Of a stretch of 64,000 nucleotides of DNA, positions 30,159 to 40,360 are shown piece after piece (position 1 is the first letter of the stretch; every line of letters starts with the position of its first letter). Below the pieces are notes generated by a model. The model did not search any database and was not told the DNA's origin. It saw only the letters and a list, made by a program, of their open reading frames with translations. Where the stretch lies: NCBI RefSeq assembly GCF_023283825.1, contig NZ_JAKILD010000008.1, positions 1 to 64,000 on the forward strand. Reading direction: 5' to 3'. Origin of the DNA: Shewanella olleyana (GTDB lineage: Bacteria; Pseudomonadota; Gammaproteobacteria; Enterobacterales; Shewanellaceae). The position numbers were made by a program, and so were the translations under genes.

Positions 30159-31658
30159 TTATGCTTCTTCGCCAAACCAACAGATATTACGGGCAGCCAT
30201 GATGAGCTCACCTGCTTTTTCTTCTGTCAATTCTTCAATATCGATTAAATCGTCAATACCTTGTTCTGCTAAGTCTTCTAAGGTCGACACACCTTTACTT
30301 GCAAGAACATATGCTAAATGCTTTTCTAAACCATCTAACGCTAATAAGTCAGCAGCAGGTTCAGCACCATCAAGTGCTTCTTCTGTCGCTAATGCTCTAG
30401 TCGAAATCGCCGCTTTTGCACGTTCGCGCAATGCAGCAACAATATCTTCATCAAAACCATCAACTTCTAACAGTTCTGATTCTGGTACATATGCAATCTC
30501 TTCTAACGAAGTAAAACCTTCTTCAGCTAGAACAGTCGCGAAATCTTCATCTACGTCTAAAGTTTCAACAAATAAGTTAACAACTTTAGCGCTTTCAGCT
30601 TGATGCTTCGCATTAAGCTCTTCAACCGTCATTACGTTTAGTTCCCAACCCGTTAACTGAGTTGCCAAACGAACGTTTTGACCGTTACGGCCAATAGCTT
30701 GAGCTAAGCTGTCAGCTTCAACAGCAATATCCATTGAGTGGTTGTCTTCATCAACGATGATAGAAGCAACATCAGCAGGAGCCATTGCATTGATGACGTA
30801 TTGTGCTGGATTGTCATCCCACATTACGATGTCAACACGCTCACCACTTAACTCGTTTGATACAGCTTGTACACGTGCGCCACGCATACCAACACAAGCA
30901 CCGATTGGGTCGATACGCTTATCATTAGTTTTTACAGCGATTTTAGCGCGTGCACCTGGATCACGAGCAGCGCCCATGATTTCAATCATTTCATCTAAAA
31001 TTTCAGGTACTTCTACTCTGAACAATTCGATGATCATTTCAGGCTTACTTCGAGTCAAAAATAACTGAGCACCTTTCGCTTCAGGACGCACGGCATAAAG
31101 TAATGCACGAACACGGTCACCTGGGCGGAAAGATTCACGGCTAATGATGTCTTCTTTGTAAATAACACCATCAGCGTTATTACCTAAATCAACAACAACA
31201 CTTTCGCGGGTGCTTTTCTTAACAACACCAGTGACAATCTCACCTTCACGCTCGATGAACTGTTCTACGATTTGTGCGCGTTCAGCTTCACGTACCTTTT
31301 GCACAATAACTTGCTTGGCTGTTTGCGTCGTAATACGGTCAAAAACCACTGAATCGATTTCGTCTTCGATGAACTCACCAGGTTGAATCTCTGGGTTTTC
31401 AAATTGAGCAGCCTCAAGCGTGATTTCGCTGTAAGGATTTTCTAAAGCTTCGCCTTTATCATCGATTACCATCCAACGACGGAAAGTGTCGTAGTGGCCA
31501 GTTTTACGGTCGATAGCTACGCGAACTTCAATTTCGCCTTCGTATTTTTTCTTTGTTGCTGTGGCTAGAGCAATTTCTAGCGCTTCGAATATTTTTTCGC
31601 GTGGGACGGCTTTTTCATTTGATACCGCCTCTGCGACTAGCAGAATCTCTTTATTCAT
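30159..31658 (-). CDS. nusA: Transcription termination/antitermination factor NusA
   Basis: NusA binds RNA polymerase and nascent RNA, affecting pausing, termination and antitermination. The 499 residues show the N-terminal polymerase-binding domain, an S1 domain ([22 protein letters not shown] at about 135), two KH domains ([14 protein letters not shown] and [12 protein letters not shown]), and two C-terminal acidic repeats. It is 25 bp upstream of infB and 27 bp after rimP, so the three are cotranscribed. Confidence 0.98.
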   Translation of the reverse strand: MNKEILLVAEAVSNEKAVPREKIFEALEIALATATKKKYEGEIEVRVAIDRKTGHYDTFRRWMVIDDKGEALENPYSEITLEAAQFENPEIQPGEFIEDEIDSVVFDRITTQTAKQVIVQKVREAERAQIVEQFIEREGEIVTGVVKKSTRESVVVDLGNNADGVIYKEDIISRESFRPGDRVRALLYAVRPEAKGAQLFLTRSKPEMIIELFRVEVPEILDEMIEIMGAARDPGARAKIAVKTNDKRIDPIGACVGMRGARVQAVSNELSGERVDIVMWDDNPAQYVINAMAPADVASIIVDEDNHSMDIAVEADSLAQAIGRNGQNVRLATQLTGWELNVMTVEELNAKHQAESAKVVNLFVETLDVDEDFATVLAEEGFTSLEEIAYVPESELLEVDGFDEDIVAALRERAKAAISTRALATEEALDGAEPAADLLALDGLEKHLAYVLASKGVSTLEDLAEQGIDDLIDIEELTEEKAGELIMAARNICWFGEEA

Positions 31659-31685
31659 TGTGTTGCCTCGTTCACCTTGAAACCA

Positions 31686-32141
31686 TCAAAACTTTGCAAT
31701 AACGTTGCCTTTACGGACATTATCTAAAGCCACAATCAAATCTTCACCATCTACGGTCATCGTTAGCATTTGCCCTTCGATTGCCGTGATAGCACCTTTT
31801 AAATTACGACTCCCTGCAACAGGCATCGTTAACTGTACTTTTGCATCTTCGCCGATATAAGCAGCGTATTGCTCAGCCGTAAATAATGGTCTATCTACAC
31901 CTGGCGATGAAACTTCTAGTGTGTATTCTGTCGAGATTGGGTCTTCAACATCTAGAACAGCACTAACTTGGCGGCTGGCTTCAGCACAATCTTCAATATT
32001 GATCCCACTTTCACCATCAATAAATACACGTAATATTGAATGACGCCCTGCATGGACAAACTCAATACCCCAAAGTTGAAAACCTAGTGCTTCAACAGGT
32101 ACTGTCAGCATTTCTGTCAGTTTAGTTTCTAATGTTGCCAA
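31686..32141 (-). CDS. rimP: Ribosome maturation factor RimP
   Basis: RimP assists 30S assembly. The 151 residues contain the family stretches [24 protein letters not shown] and [14 protein letters not shown]. The start is a TTG at 32141; GGGGG lies six bases upstream and no ATG is available nearby. It is the first protein gene of the nusA operon. A hairpin terminator sits immediately upstream of its ribosome binding site, suggesting attenuation. Confidence 0.95.
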   Translation of the reverse strand: MATLETKLTEMLTVPVEALGFQLWGIEFVHAGRHSILRVFIDGESGINIEDCAEASRQVSAVLDVEDPISTEYTLEVSSPGVDRPLFTAEQYAAYIGEDAKVQLTMPVAGSRNLKGAITAIEGQMLTMTVDGEDLIVALDNVRKGNVIAKF

Positions 32142-32157
32142 AAATGACCCCCAAAAA

Positions 32158-32181
32158 CGAAAAAAAGGGCAAATAGCCCTC
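32158..32181 (-). terminator. Terminator in the rimP leader
   Basis: AGGGC-TATTT-GCCCT with T7 on the minus strand. The U tract ends about 8 bases before the rimP ribosome binding site, so readthrough is required for rimP-nusA-infB expression from upstream promoters. Confidence 0.8.
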
Positions 32182-32224
32182 GAAAAGTCCGTAAAATCAC
32201 GGAGTTACTAAGCTCCATATAACA

Positions 32225-32247
32225 GAAAACCCCGTAATAACGAGGTC
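32225..32247 (-). terminator. Terminator after initiator tRNA
   Basis: ACCTCGT-TATT-ACGGGGT hairpin followed by TTTT, on the minus strand downstream of the tRNA-fMet gene. It is the first of two terminators before rimP. Confidence 0.65.
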
Positions 32248-32311
32248 TTAAATATAGAACCTTTTAATTGTATTTACATTGCAGTACTGCAAATAAGTAA
32301 AAACAATAAGC

Positions 32312-32388
<77 letters not shown>

Positions 32389-32470
32389 ACAACTTGCGCA
32401 ATTATATTAACTTACGTCTTCGCTTGCAATAATTAATCAATTTAAGTTAAAAATGATTAATAAAATTTAG

Positions 32471-32555
32471 TGGTGCGGATGGTGGGACTTGAACCCACAC
32501 GACCTAAGTCACCAACCCCTCAAGCTGGCGCGTCTACCAATTCCGCCACATCCGC
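32471..32555 (-). tRNA. leuU: tRNA-Leu (GAG)
   Basis: An 85-nt class II tRNA with a long variable arm. The acceptor stem GCGGATG / CATCCGC and encoded CCA are visible. The anticodon loop TTGAGGG gives anticodon GAG for Leu codons CUU/CUC. It lies between secG and the initiator tRNA, as leuU does in E. coli. Confidence 0.96.
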
Positions 32556-32656
32556 TTACTACTAAATTTTTACAGTCGTTATCATATTTAATTGAGGAAA
32601 TTAAGATAACTCTATGACTGCGGTCTTACATTATTTGCTTCTATTAAAGAGGCAAA

Positions 32657-32989
32657 TTAATCAGGGATTTTAGTCTCTGATGTTTCAGCCTGAGTAGGAG
32701 CTTGTTCAACTTGCTCTACTGCAGAACCTAAATCGTTCCATGCATCATCCTGCTTTGAATGATTCGCGCTCAAGTTACCTAAAGTAAGACTTAAAGCGAA
32801 AAACGCAATGGCAAAAACAGCCGTGCTTCGGGTTAGGAAATTACCTGCACCGTCTGAACCGAATAGCGTCCCTGATGCGCCAGCACCAAATGAAGACCCC
32901 ATGTCAGCTCCTTTACCTTGTTGAATTAAAATCAGTCCAACAAGACCAATTGCTACAACCAAGTAAACAACAATTAAAACTTCATACAT
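32657..32989 (-). CDS. secG: Protein-export membrane protein SecG
   Basis: SecG is the small auxiliary subunit of the SecYEG translocon. The 110 residues have two transmembrane helices (about 3-20 and 53-70) separated by LIQQGKGADMGSSFGAGASGTLFGS, the family signature loop, and a hydrophilic tail. It begins 4 bp after tpiA and is followed by two tRNA genes. Confidence 0.97.
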   Translation of the reverse strand: MYEVLIVVYLVVAIGLVGLILIQQGKGADMGSSFGAGASGTLFGSDGAGNFLTRSTAVFAIAFFALSLTLGNLSANHSKQDDAWNDLGSAVEQVEQAPTQAETSETKIPD

Positions 32990-32993
32990 AATA

Positions 32994-33776
32994 TTAAGCG
33001 CTCATCGCAATGGAACATAAACTTAAAAACTCGCTAGAGTTTAAGCTAGCTCCGCCAATCAATCCACCATCGACATCTGGTTGGGCAAATATATCAGCAG
33101 CATTTGATGGAGTAACACTACCACCATAAAGAATGCGAATATTTTCTCCAATAAATGGAGACACTTCAGAGAGTCTATTACGAATAAACGCATGTACTTC
33201 TTGCGCTTGCTCTGGAGTTGCACTTTTACCAGTACCTACAGCCCATAAAGGCTCGTAAGCGATAATGGCATTATCAAAAGCCATGGTGCCATTCTTTTCG
33301 ATCACAATGTCTAACTCTTCAGCAATCACTTCAAAAGTTCTTCTTGCTTCACGAGCTGGACCTGATTCACCAACACAAAGAATCGGCGTTAAACCATGTT
33401 TTTGTGCTGCAGCGAATTTCTCTGCAACGATATTACTTGTTTCGCCGTACATACGACGACGCTCGGAATGGCCGATAATCACATATCGACATCCTGAATC
33501 TTTTAGCATTTTACCGGAAATTTCACCAGTATAGGCACCAAAGTCATGTTGACTCAGGTTCTGTGCGCCCATTCTTACAAGCGCACCATCTAGGGTTTGC
33601 TTATTTGCTTCAAGCAGTTGTCTAACACTTTCAAGATAAATTGAAGGTGGACATAAAACTACTTCTGCAGAATCATTTTGGAGCTTCGTAGCAAACTTGC
33701 TGAATAACTCTTGCGCTAGAGGCGCACTACCATTCATTTTCCAGTTGCCAGCTACCATAGGACGTCTGAGTGCCAT
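32994..33776 (-). CDS. tpiA: Triosephosphate isomerase
   Basis: TpiA interconverts dihydroxyacetone phosphate and glyceraldehyde-3-phosphate. The 260-residue TIM barrel has Lys in AGNWKMNG, the catalytic His in IIGHSERR (about 98-105) and Glu in AYEPLWAVGTG (about 170-180). The ATG at 33776 is chosen for its AGGAGAC site; the frame extends upstream to 33824 without support. It is joined to secG (4 bp) and lies downstream of glmM. Confidence 0.97.
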   Translation of the reverse strand: MALRRPMVAGNWKMNGSAPLAQELFSKFATKLQNDSAEVVLCPPSIYLESVRQLLEANKQTLDGALVRMGAQNLSQHDFGAYTGEISGKMLKDSGCRYVIIGHSERRRMYGETSNIVAEKFAAAQKHGLTPILCVGESGPAREARRTFEVIAEELDIVIEKNGTMAFDNAIIAYEPLWAVGTGKSATPEQAQEVHAFIRNRLSEVSPFIGENIRILYGGSVTPSNAADIFAQPDVDGGLIGGASLNSSEFLSLCSIAMSA

Positions 33777-33953
33777 TACTGTCTCCTTTGAAAGCGGCGT
33801 GAATAATAACGAACCGCCAAACAAGTTACAATAGCTAAGTCAGGAATATTTGTCATAAGATGACAGAATGTTGCTTTTTTACGCGCTGACTTTAGATATT
33901 AATAAATAACCAAATATTAAATAAAACTGCAGTTGATTGTATATTCAACTTTG

Positions 33954-35399
33954 TTACAAACCTACCTTTTTAATCACATCTGCGATTTGATTAGCAAAGG
34001 TTGTGACAAGGTCAATGTCTTGGCCTTCTACCATCACTCTAATTAAAGGCTCAGTTCCCGATTTCCTTAGTAAAACACGGCCTGTTTTACCCAGTTTAGA
34101 TTCAACTTCCTGTTTTACTGATTGAACAGCTTTTGAAGTTAACGGATTAGAGTCTCCTTCAAATCGAACGTTAACCAAAATTTGAGGCAACATAGCTAAT
34201 GGTTTAACCAAAGTAGCCAACGATTTTTGCTGATGTTGCATTGCTGCAAGGACTAAGATGCCTGCAACGATACCATCACCTGTTGTGCCGTGATCTAAAT
34301 ATAAAATATGTCCTGAGTTTTCACCGCCAATACGCCAATCATGTTGTCGCATCAGTTCCATGACATAACGGTCGCCAACGTTTGAACGTACAAAAGGTAC
34401 ATTCAACTCTGCAAGTGCCAACTCTAAACCAAGATTGGACATTAATGTCCCGACCACACCACCTTTGAACTCATTTTTACTAATCGCATCACAAGCGAGA
34501 ATATACAATATTTGGTCGCCATCAATCACTTTTCCTTGATGATCAACCATCATGATTCGATCGCCATCACCATCTAATGCAATGCCTGCATGCGCTTGAT
34601 GTTTTATGACTTCAGCGCAAATTACTTGCATCGATGTTGCGCCTACATTTTCATTGATGTTTAAGCCATTAGGTTTATCACCAATGGTAATCACCTCAGC
34701 GCCTAATTCTTTGAATACACTTGGAGCAATATGATAAGTAGCGCCATGAGCGCAGTCGACAACGAGCTTTAGCCCATTTAACGTCAGCTCTGCCGGGAAA
34801 TGCCCCTTGCAGTATTCAATATAACGGCCCGCGGCATCGTCAATCCTTGCCGCCTTGCCGAGTAAATGAGATTCGACACAAACCAGCTGCTTAGAGAGTT
34901 CATTTTCGATTTCAAGCTCAAGTTCGTCATCAAGCTTACTGCCATCAGCAGAAAAGAATTTAATGCCGTTATCGTAATATGGATTGTGGGATGCACTGAT
35001 GACAATGCCTGCTTCAGCTCTAAAAGTGCGAGTGAGGTATGCAATAGCAGGTGTTGGCATAGGACCTACAAGTAATACATTCAGCCCTGCTGCAGATAAC
35101 CCAGCTTCAAGCGCTGACTCAAAAAGATACCCTGAAATACGGGTATCTTTTCCTATAATAACTTTTTGAGTGCCACTGCGTGAGAGTACACGCCCAGCAG
35201 CCCACCCTAACTTCAAGGCAAGTTCTGGTGTCATTAATCCGGCACCGACTTTACCTCTTATACCATCGGTGCCAAACAGAGTTCTTTGTTGCTGTTCTTT
35301 ATTGAGTAGCTTGTTATCTTGCTGTTTTTTATCTTGCTGTTTTTTATCTTGCTGTTCTCTCTCTTGCTGTTTTTTACCTTGCTGATCATGGTCCTGCAT
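33954..35399 (-). CDS. glmM: Phosphoglucosamine mutase GlmM with repeat N-terminal tail
   Basis: GlmM converts glucosamine-6-phosphate to glucosamine-1-phosphate for peptidoglycan and LPS precursors. The enzyme core is intact: FGTDGIRG, the phosphoserine loop [18 protein letters not shown] and the metal loop DGDGDR. The product has 481 residues, against about 445 usually. The surplus is an N-terminal tail made of five-residue repeats ([20 protein letters not shown]) before the normal start of the fold. The ATG at 35399 has GAGG at good spacing and no start codon lies between the repeats and the core, so the tail should be translated. folP lies 68 bp upstream and may be cotranscribed. Confidence 0.94.
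   Translation of the reverse strand: MQDHDQQGKKQQEREQQDKKQQDKKQQDNKLLNKEQQQRTLFGTDGIRGKVGAGLMTPELALKLGWAAGRVLSRSGTQKVIIGKDTRISGYLFESALEAGLSAAGLNVLLVGPMPTPAIAYLTRTFRAEAGIVISASHNPYYDNGIKFFSADGSKLDDELELEIENELSKQLVCVESHLLGKAARIDDAAGRYIEYCKGHFPAELTLNGLKLVVDCAHGATYHIAPSVFKELGAEVITIGDKPNGLNINENVGATSMQVICAEVIKHQAHAGIALDGDGDRIMMVDHQGKVIDGDQILYILACDAISKNEFKGGVVGTLMSNLGLELALAELNVPFVRSNVGDRYVMELMRQHDWRIGGENSGHILYLDHGTTGDGIVAGILVLAAMQHQQKSLATLVKPLAMLPQILVNVRFEGDSNPLTSKAVQSVKQEVESKLGKTGRVLLRKSGTEPLIRVMVEGQDIDLVTTFANQIADVIKKVGL
35316..35390. repeat. Five 15-bp tandem repeats inside glmM
   Basis: ATCTTGCTGTTTTTT (plus strand) occurs at 35316 and 35331, with three degenerate copies at 35346, 35361 and 35376. 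Because the period is 15 bp the reading frame is kept, and each copy adds five residues to the GlmM N-terminus. Confidence 0.88.
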
Positions 35400-35467
35400 T
35401 AGTACCTCACATTAAGTGAATTCACACTAATTCAATCCGTTAAAATAGCAGACTCTAAAACGACTAA

Positions 35468-36307
35468 TTACTGATGCAAACTCGCCATAGTTGCTGACAT
35501 GACAGTCAAAGCATCTACCGTTTCCTTCACATCATGAACACGTAAAATCTGTGCTCCTTGCTGAGCAGCGATCATTGCTCCAGCTAAACTTCCTGCTAAG
35601 CGGTCATCTACATCACGCTGCAGTAAATCACCAATCATGCTTTTTCTAGATAAGCCAACTAATACTGGTAAATGTAAACTGTGTAGCTCAGGCAGCTTTG
35701 CCAGCAATTGATAGTTATGCTCTAAGGTTTTACCAAAGCCAAAACCAGGGTCTAAGATGATATTTTCGCGAGGCATACCCGCAGCTAAGCAATAATCAAC
35801 ACGCAATTCTAAAAACTCGCTCACTTGTTGCATCACATCTTCATATTGAGGAGCATCTTGCATATCTTTGGGTTGCCCTTGCATATGCATCAAGCACACA
35901 GGGACATCTAAACTTGTTGCCATCGCAACCGCGCCAGGCTCTTGTAGTGCACGTACATCATTAATAATGTGTGCTCCTGCAGCAACAGCTTTTTCCATGA
36001 CTTCAGGTTTACTGGTATCGATAGAAATCCAAACATCATGATGTTTAGCCACATACTCAATAACAGGGATAACTCGGGCTAATTCCTGTTCAACAGATAC
36101 AGCATCTGCACCGGGCCTTGTCGACTCGCCACCGATATCAACAATGAGTGCCCCTTCAGCTATGACTTTATCTACATGGGCGCAAGCTTTTTCGACAGTT
36201 GCATGTTGACCACCATCAGAGAAAGAATCTGGAGTGACATTAATAATGGCCATAACGACAGGACTAGTTAGCGATAACGTTTTATCACCAGACTTAATTT
36301 GAAACAC
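35468..36307 (-). CDS. folP: Dihydropteroate synthase FolP
   Basis: FolP joins p-aminobenzoate to the pterin pyrophosphate in folate synthesis and is the sulfonamide target. The 279-residue TIM barrel has the signatures INVTPDSFSDGG (about 22-33) and GGESTRPGA (about 59-67), with GFGFGKTLEHN later. The start is a GTG at 36307 with GAGG very close upstream; the site is not ideal. It follows ftsH, separated by a terminator. Confidence 0.96.
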   Translation of the reverse strand: MFQIKSGDKTLSLTSPVVMAIINVTPDSFSDGGQHATVEKACAHVDKVIAEGALIVDIGGESTRPGADAVSVEQELARVIPVIEYVAKHHDVWISIDTSKPEVMEKAVAAGAHIINDVRALQEPGAVAMATSLDVPVCLMHMQGQPKDMQDAPQYEDVMQQVSEFLELRVDYCLAAGMPRENIILDPGFGFGKTLEHNYQLLAKLPELHSLHLPVLVGLSRKSMIGDLLQRDVDDRLAGSLAGAMIAAQQGAQILRVHDVKETVDALTVMSATMASLHQ

Positions 36308-36385
36308 ACAACCTCACTTAAATAGATCTTTTAAAAAGTATCTTTATAGAAATATGACTTAAATATGACACTAGTTCAACAAATA

Positions 36386-36412
36386 TAAAAAAACCCCTTT
36401 CGGGGTTTTTTC
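36386..36412 (-). terminator. ftsH terminator
   Basis: AACCCCGAAAGGGGTT, a GAAA-capped hairpin, has T runs on both sides and lies about 20 bp after the ftsH stop codon. Confidence 0.92.
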
Positions 36413-36431
36413 AAACTTTAAAATCAGCAAC

Positions 36432-38390
36432 TTATTTAGCTGGCGATTCATCCGTTTTAGGCTCGGTATCAGGCTTATCAACTGAAGGTTCTTCTGAGGT
36501 TTCCTCAGTTGATTTTGCTTCAGGTGTTACCGGGTTACCTTTATCTTGATCATCCATGGAGTCATCAGCTTGCCAATCAGCAGGTTGACGGACTTCACGG
36601 CGATTCATTAGATCATCAATTTGCTCTGAATCAATGGTTTCATACTTCATCAATGCATCTTTCATTGAATGAAGAATATCCATATTTTCAGTTAAGTACT
36701 TATTAGCACGTTCATAGTTGCTATCGATTAAGTGCTTCACTTCTTGATCAATCATGCCTGCTGTTTCATCAGACATATTCTTAGATTTCGCCATGCTGCG
36801 CCCTAAGAATACTTCGCCTTCATCTTCAGCGTACAGAACAGGACCTAATTTTTCAGAGAAGCCCCATTGCGTAACCATGTTACGTGCAATCGATGTTGCA
36901 TATTTAATGTCTTGTGATGCACCAGTAGAAACTTTCTCGCCACCGTAAATCAACTCTTCCGCTAAACGGCCGCCATAAGCAACTGAAATTTGGCTTTCAA
37001 GTTTACGTCGACTTTGGCTAATCGCATCAGCTTCAGGTAAGAAGAAAGTCACACCTAACGCTCGGCCACGAGGAATAATTGTTACCTTATGAACTGGATC
37101 GTGCTCTGGCACTAAACAACCCACAATAGCATGACCTGCTTCATGATAAGCGGTCATTTCTTTTTCTTCCTCAGACATCACCATAGTGCGGCGCTCAGCA
37201 CCCATCATGATTTTATCTTTAGCACTTTCAAACTCTTCCATTCCTACTACGCGGCGATTGCCACGAGCAGCGAATAAAGCAGCTTCGTTAACTAAGTTAG
37301 CAAGGTCTGCACCTGAGAAACCAGGCGTACCACGAGCAATAACGCTGGCTTTAACACCGTCACCTAAAGGCACTTTACGCATATGCACTTTAAGAATTTG
37401 TTCACGACCACGAACATCCGGTAAACCAACAACCACTTGACGGTCAAAACGACCTGGACGAAGTAATGCAGCATCTAACACATCAGGTCTGTTTGTCGCA
37501 GCAATGACAATCACGCCTTCATTACCTTCGAAACCGTCCATTTCAACCAGCATTTGGTTTAGTGTTTGCTCACGCTCATCATGACCACCACCTACACCAG
37601 CGCCACGCTGACGACCTACAGCATCGATTTCATCGATAAAGATGATACAAGGTGCAGACTTTTTAGCTTGTTCGAACATATCACGTACACGAGATGCACC
37701 AACACCGACAAACATTTCAACAAAGTCAGAACCTGAAATTGTAAAAAACGGCACTTTTGCTTCACCAGCAATCGCTTTTGCGATTAGGGTCTTACCGGTG
37801 CCCGGTGGGCCTACAAGTAAAACACCAGTAGGGATACGACCACCTAGTTTTTGGAATCGAGTTGGCTCTTTTAGGTAATCAACTAATTCTTTAACGTCTT
37901 CTTTTGCTTCATCACAACCAGCAACATCTGCAAAAGTGGTTTTAATTTGGTCTTCGCTCATCAATTTGGCTTTACTCTTACCAAACGACATAGCGCCTTT
38001 ACCACCGCCACCTTGCATCTGACGCATGAAGAATATCCATACACCAATAAGCAGTAGCATTGGGAACCAAGAGATAAATATCTGGGTTAAGAAGCTAGAT
38101 TCTTCAGCTTCCTGCCCTTTCATTGAAATCCCTTTACGATCAAGATCATTAATTAAATCTTGGTCATACATTGGCATAATAGTGGTGAACTTCTCTCCAG
38201 AACGTTTGATTCCTTCAATAGTTCGCTGGTCACTTTTGATTTCAACCGAATTGATATTGCCATTTCGGACACTATCTAAAAATACGGAATAGTCCATCTT
38301 CTGCGATGACGAAGAAGAGGGGGAGTAACCCTGAAAAACTGACATCAGCACAACGGCGATGACAACCCAGAGAATTAAATTTTTTGCCAT
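36432..38390 (-). CDS. ftsH: ATP-dependent membrane protease FtsH
   Basis: FtsH is a hexameric inner-membrane AAA+ zinc protease that degrades regulators such as sigma-32 and damaged membrane proteins. Two transmembrane helices (about 4-22 and 100-120) flank a periplasmic domain. The AAA module has GPPGTGKT (about 193-200) and the protease has the zinc motif HEAGH (about 412-416). The C-terminal tail is acidic. The ATG at 38390 is used; an upstream TTG is not needed. It forms an operon with rlmE, 55 bp upstream, under a heat-shock-type promoter. Confidence 0.98.
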   Translation of the reverse strand: MAKNLILWVVIAVVLMSVFQGYSPSSSSSQKMDYSVFLDSVRNGNINSVEIKSDQRTIEGIKRSGEKFTTIMPMYDQDLINDLDRKGISMKGQEAEESSFLTQIFISWFPMLLLIGVWIFFMRQMQGGGGKGAMSFGKSKAKLMSEDQIKTTFADVAGCDEAKEDVKELVDYLKEPTRFQKLGGRIPTGVLLVGPPGTGKTLIAKAIAGEAKVPFFTISGSDFVEMFVGVGASRVRDMFEQAKKSAPCIIFIDEIDAVGRQRGAGVGGGHDEREQTLNQMLVEMDGFEGNEGVIVIAATNRPDVLDAALLRPGRFDRQVVVGLPDVRGREQILKVHMRKVPLGDGVKASVIARGTPGFSGADLANLVNEAALFAARGNRRVVGMEEFESAKDKIMMGAERRTMVMSEEEKEMTAYHEAGHAIVGCLVPEHDPVHKVTIIPRGRALGVTFFLPEADAISQSRRKLESQISVAYGGRLAEELIYGGEKVSTGASQDIKYATSIARNMVTQWGFSEKLGPVLYAEDEGEVFLGRSMAKSKNMSDETAGMIDQEVKHLIDSNYERANKYLTENMDILHSMKDALMKYETIDSEQIDDLMNRREVRQPADWQADDSMDDQDKGNPVTPEAKSTEETSEEPSVDKPDTEPKTDESPAK

Positions 38391-38444
38391 GTCACTCAAA
38401 TTTCTAGACCTCTTGAAGACCCACGATAATTAATCGTTAGACTA

Positions 38445-39074
38445 CTATAACTTGTAACCAGTCGCCACTATATACACTTCACGTGAACGTGGTCGCGATG
38501 AATCTGGTTTTCGTGTTTTAACTGTAGTGAAAGCTTGTCGAACCGCTTTCATATATTCGTCAAAGCCCTCCCCCTGAAAGACTTTAACAGCAAAACTACC
38601 ATTAGGGGCCAAAACTTGATGACACATATCTAATGCTAATTCTACGAGATACATCGCCCTAGGTTGGTCCACACCATCTGAACCACTCATATTTGGCGCC
38701 ATATCTGAAAGCACTACATCCACTTTATCCTCACCAACACGGTCAAGTAAAGCATCAAGTACTTTCTCTTCGCGGAAATCACCTTGTAAAAAGTCGACTC
38801 CCACGATCGGATCCATTGGTAAAATATCACATGCTACCAATTTGCCTTTTTCTCCAACCAATTTAACAGCAATTTGTGACCATCCGCCAGGCGCAGCGCC
38901 TAAATCAACAACAGTCATGCCTTGTTTGATTAGTTTATCTTTCTGTTGGATTTCTTCCAACTTAAATGCTGCACGAGAACGTAAACCTCGCTTTTGAGAC
39001 AATTTAACGTAGTGATCGTCAAAATGTTCTTGCATCCATCGGCTTGAACTAGCCGAACGTTTTTTCGTTGCCAT
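38445..39074 (-). CDS. rlmE: 23S rRNA (uridine-2'-O-)-methyltransferase RlmE
   Basis: RlmE (FtsJ/RrmJ) methylates U2552 of 23S rRNA in the 50S particle. The 209-residue Rossmann-fold protein has the SAM loop [13 protein letters not shown] (about 55-67) and the catalytic residues K38, D-containing [12 protein letters not shown]164-type [11 protein letters not shown] basic N-terminus ([14 protein letters not shown]) is typical. It precedes ftsH and has the divergent yhbY gene on its other side. Confidence 0.97.
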   Translation of the reverse strand: MATKKRSASSSRWMQEHFDDHYVKLSQKRGLRSRAAFKLEEIQQKDKLIKQGMTVVDLGAAPGGWSQIAVKLVGEKGKLVACDILPMDPIVGVDFLQGDFREEKVLDALLDRVGEDKVDVVLSDMAPNMSGSDGVDQPRAMYLVELALDMCHQVLAPNGSFAVKVFQGEGFDEYMKAVRQAFTTVKTRKPDSSRPRSREVYIVATGYKL

Positions 39075-39109
39075 TTAAATTCCGTAACGATTTGGAGTTA
39101 CATAAAGCT

Positions 39110-39138
39110 TATATAAGGGTAGAATAGCCGTTTTTCAA
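39110..39138 (-). promoter_or_regulatory. rlmE-ftsH promoter, sigma-32 and sigma-70 readings overlap
   Basis: On the minus strand TTGAAA (39133-39138) lies 13 bp from CCCTTATA (39112-39119), close to the heat-shock consensus CTTGAAA-N13-CCCCATNT. The same TTGAAA lies 17 bp from TATATA (39110-39115), a good sigma-70 pair. This agrees with heat induction of the E. coli rrmJ-hflB operon. Confidence 0.65.
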
Positions 39139-39164
39139 CAGTAACATTCAAAAAGTTGGTACAA

Positions 39165-39464
39165 ATGAACTTAACAACCAAACAAAAACAGCATTTAAAA
39201 GGCCTGGCGCATAACTTAAAGCCAGTAGTGCTGCTTGGTGCTAATGGTTTGACCGAAGGTGTGCTGGCTGAAATTGATAGTGCACTCACTCATCATGAAC
39301 TAATAAAAGTGAAAGTAGGCTCTTCTGATAGAGAGCTTAAAAATGCTGTCGTTGACGCGATTATTCGCGAAACTCAATCAACCAAAGTACAGCTTATCGG
39401 ACACACCTTAGTTATTTTCCGTCAGTCTGCTGAAATGAAAGTTGCCATTCCAAAAGCAAAATAA
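39165..39464 (+). CDS. yhbY: CRM-domain RNA-binding protein YhbY
   Basis: A 99-residue protein of the CRM family that associates with pre-50S particles. The GxxG-type loop LLGANGLTEGVL (about 23-34) and the basic N-terminus (LTTKQKQHLKGLAH) are visible. The start at 39165 is the first ATG; a TTG three codons upstream is less likely. It is divergent from rlmE, as in E. coli, and ends at a terminator shared with greA. Confidence 0.95.
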   Translation: MNLTTKQKQHLKGLAHNLKPVVLLGANGLTEGVLAEIDSALTHHELIKVKVGSSDRELKNAVVDAIIRETQSTKVQLIGHTLVIFRQSAEMKVAIPKAK

Positions 39465-39531
39465 TTTCGTCAAACAACTTAGGGTCTTGTGTTCATCTTG
39501 CAGTCAATACGATTCAAATGTTCATTCTGAC

Positions 39532-39564
39532 CTAAAAAAACCACTGCCATGCAGTGGTTTTTTT
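39532..39564. terminator. Bidirectional terminator yhbY / greA
   Basis: AAAAAAACCACTGC / GCAGTGGTTTTTTT, a perfect stem with A and T runs on both sides between convergent genes. Confidence 0.93.
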
Positions 39565-39617
39565 ATGACTATAGAATATCAATCTTAAGTAGTAATTAAT
39601 ATTAGTAGTAATTACGA

Positions 39618-40094
39618 CTAGATATATTCAACGGCAGTAATTTCGTACTCTGCTGTGCCACCAGGAGTGGTGATAGCCACTTCATCATCGATACTTTTAC
39701 CAATCAAGCCACGAGCAATAGGAGAGTTAACTGAAATTAAATTCTCTTTAATGTTTGCTTCATCATCACCCACAATGCGGTAAGTCGACTCTGCGTCGGT
39801 ATCAACATTTAAAATCGTCACTGTGGTACCGAATATAACGCGACCAGAGTTTGGCATTGCTGTCACATCAATAATTTGTGCATTAGACAATTTGCCTTCA
39901 ATATCACGAATACGCGCTTCACAAATACCTTGTTCTTCACGTGCTGCATGATATTCAGCGTTTTCTTTTAAGTCACCTAACTCACGCGCTTCGGCAATTG
40001 CTGAAGTAATGCTAGGGCGACGTTCAAATTTCAACTCGTCTAGTTCTTTGCGAAGCTGCTCGGCTCCGATAATCGTCATAGGGACGGTATTCAT
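39618..40094 (-). CDS. greA: Transcript cleavage factor GreA
   Basis: GreA rescues stalled RNA polymerase by stimulating cleavage of the nascent transcript. The 158 residues begin [14 protein letters not shown] and show the coiled-coil with the acidic tip ([14 protein letters not shown], about 49-62) and a C-terminal FKBP-like domain. AAGGAG precedes the ATG. It lies downstream of carB, as commonly found, but the carB terminator separates them. Confidence 0.98.
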   Translation of the reverse strand: MNTVPMTIIGAEQLRKELDELKFERRPSITSAIAEARELGDLKENAEYHAAREEQGICEARIRDIEGKLSNAQIIDVTAMPNSGRVIFGTTVTILNVDTDAESTYRIVGDDEANIKENLISVNSPIARGLIGKSIDDEVAITTPGGTAEYEITAVEYI

Positions 40095-40299
40095 AATGTC
40101 TTATGTCTCCTTTAAAAACAAAAGCACCCCGTGCTGGTGTAAAACCAACACAGTTAAATCTCGATTAATTCGCATAGCGCACGATCTTTATAACAAAAAG
40201 TCTAAATGATGCGGTGTCTTGCGTTGAGGATGCATCTAATGATGATGCCCTAAGCTTACATAAGCTTGAGTTTAGTTACTAGTGACTGTCAAAAAATAG

Positions 40300-40334
40300 T
40301 AATAAAAAAGGCTACACGAATGCAGCCTTTTTAA
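40300..40334 (-). terminator. carB terminator
   Basis: AAAAAGGCT...AGCCTTTTT hairpin with T-rich flank on the minus strand, about 27 bp after carB. Confidence 0.88.
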
Positions 40335-40360
40335 TCAAATCAGCAATTAATTAAACAAAA

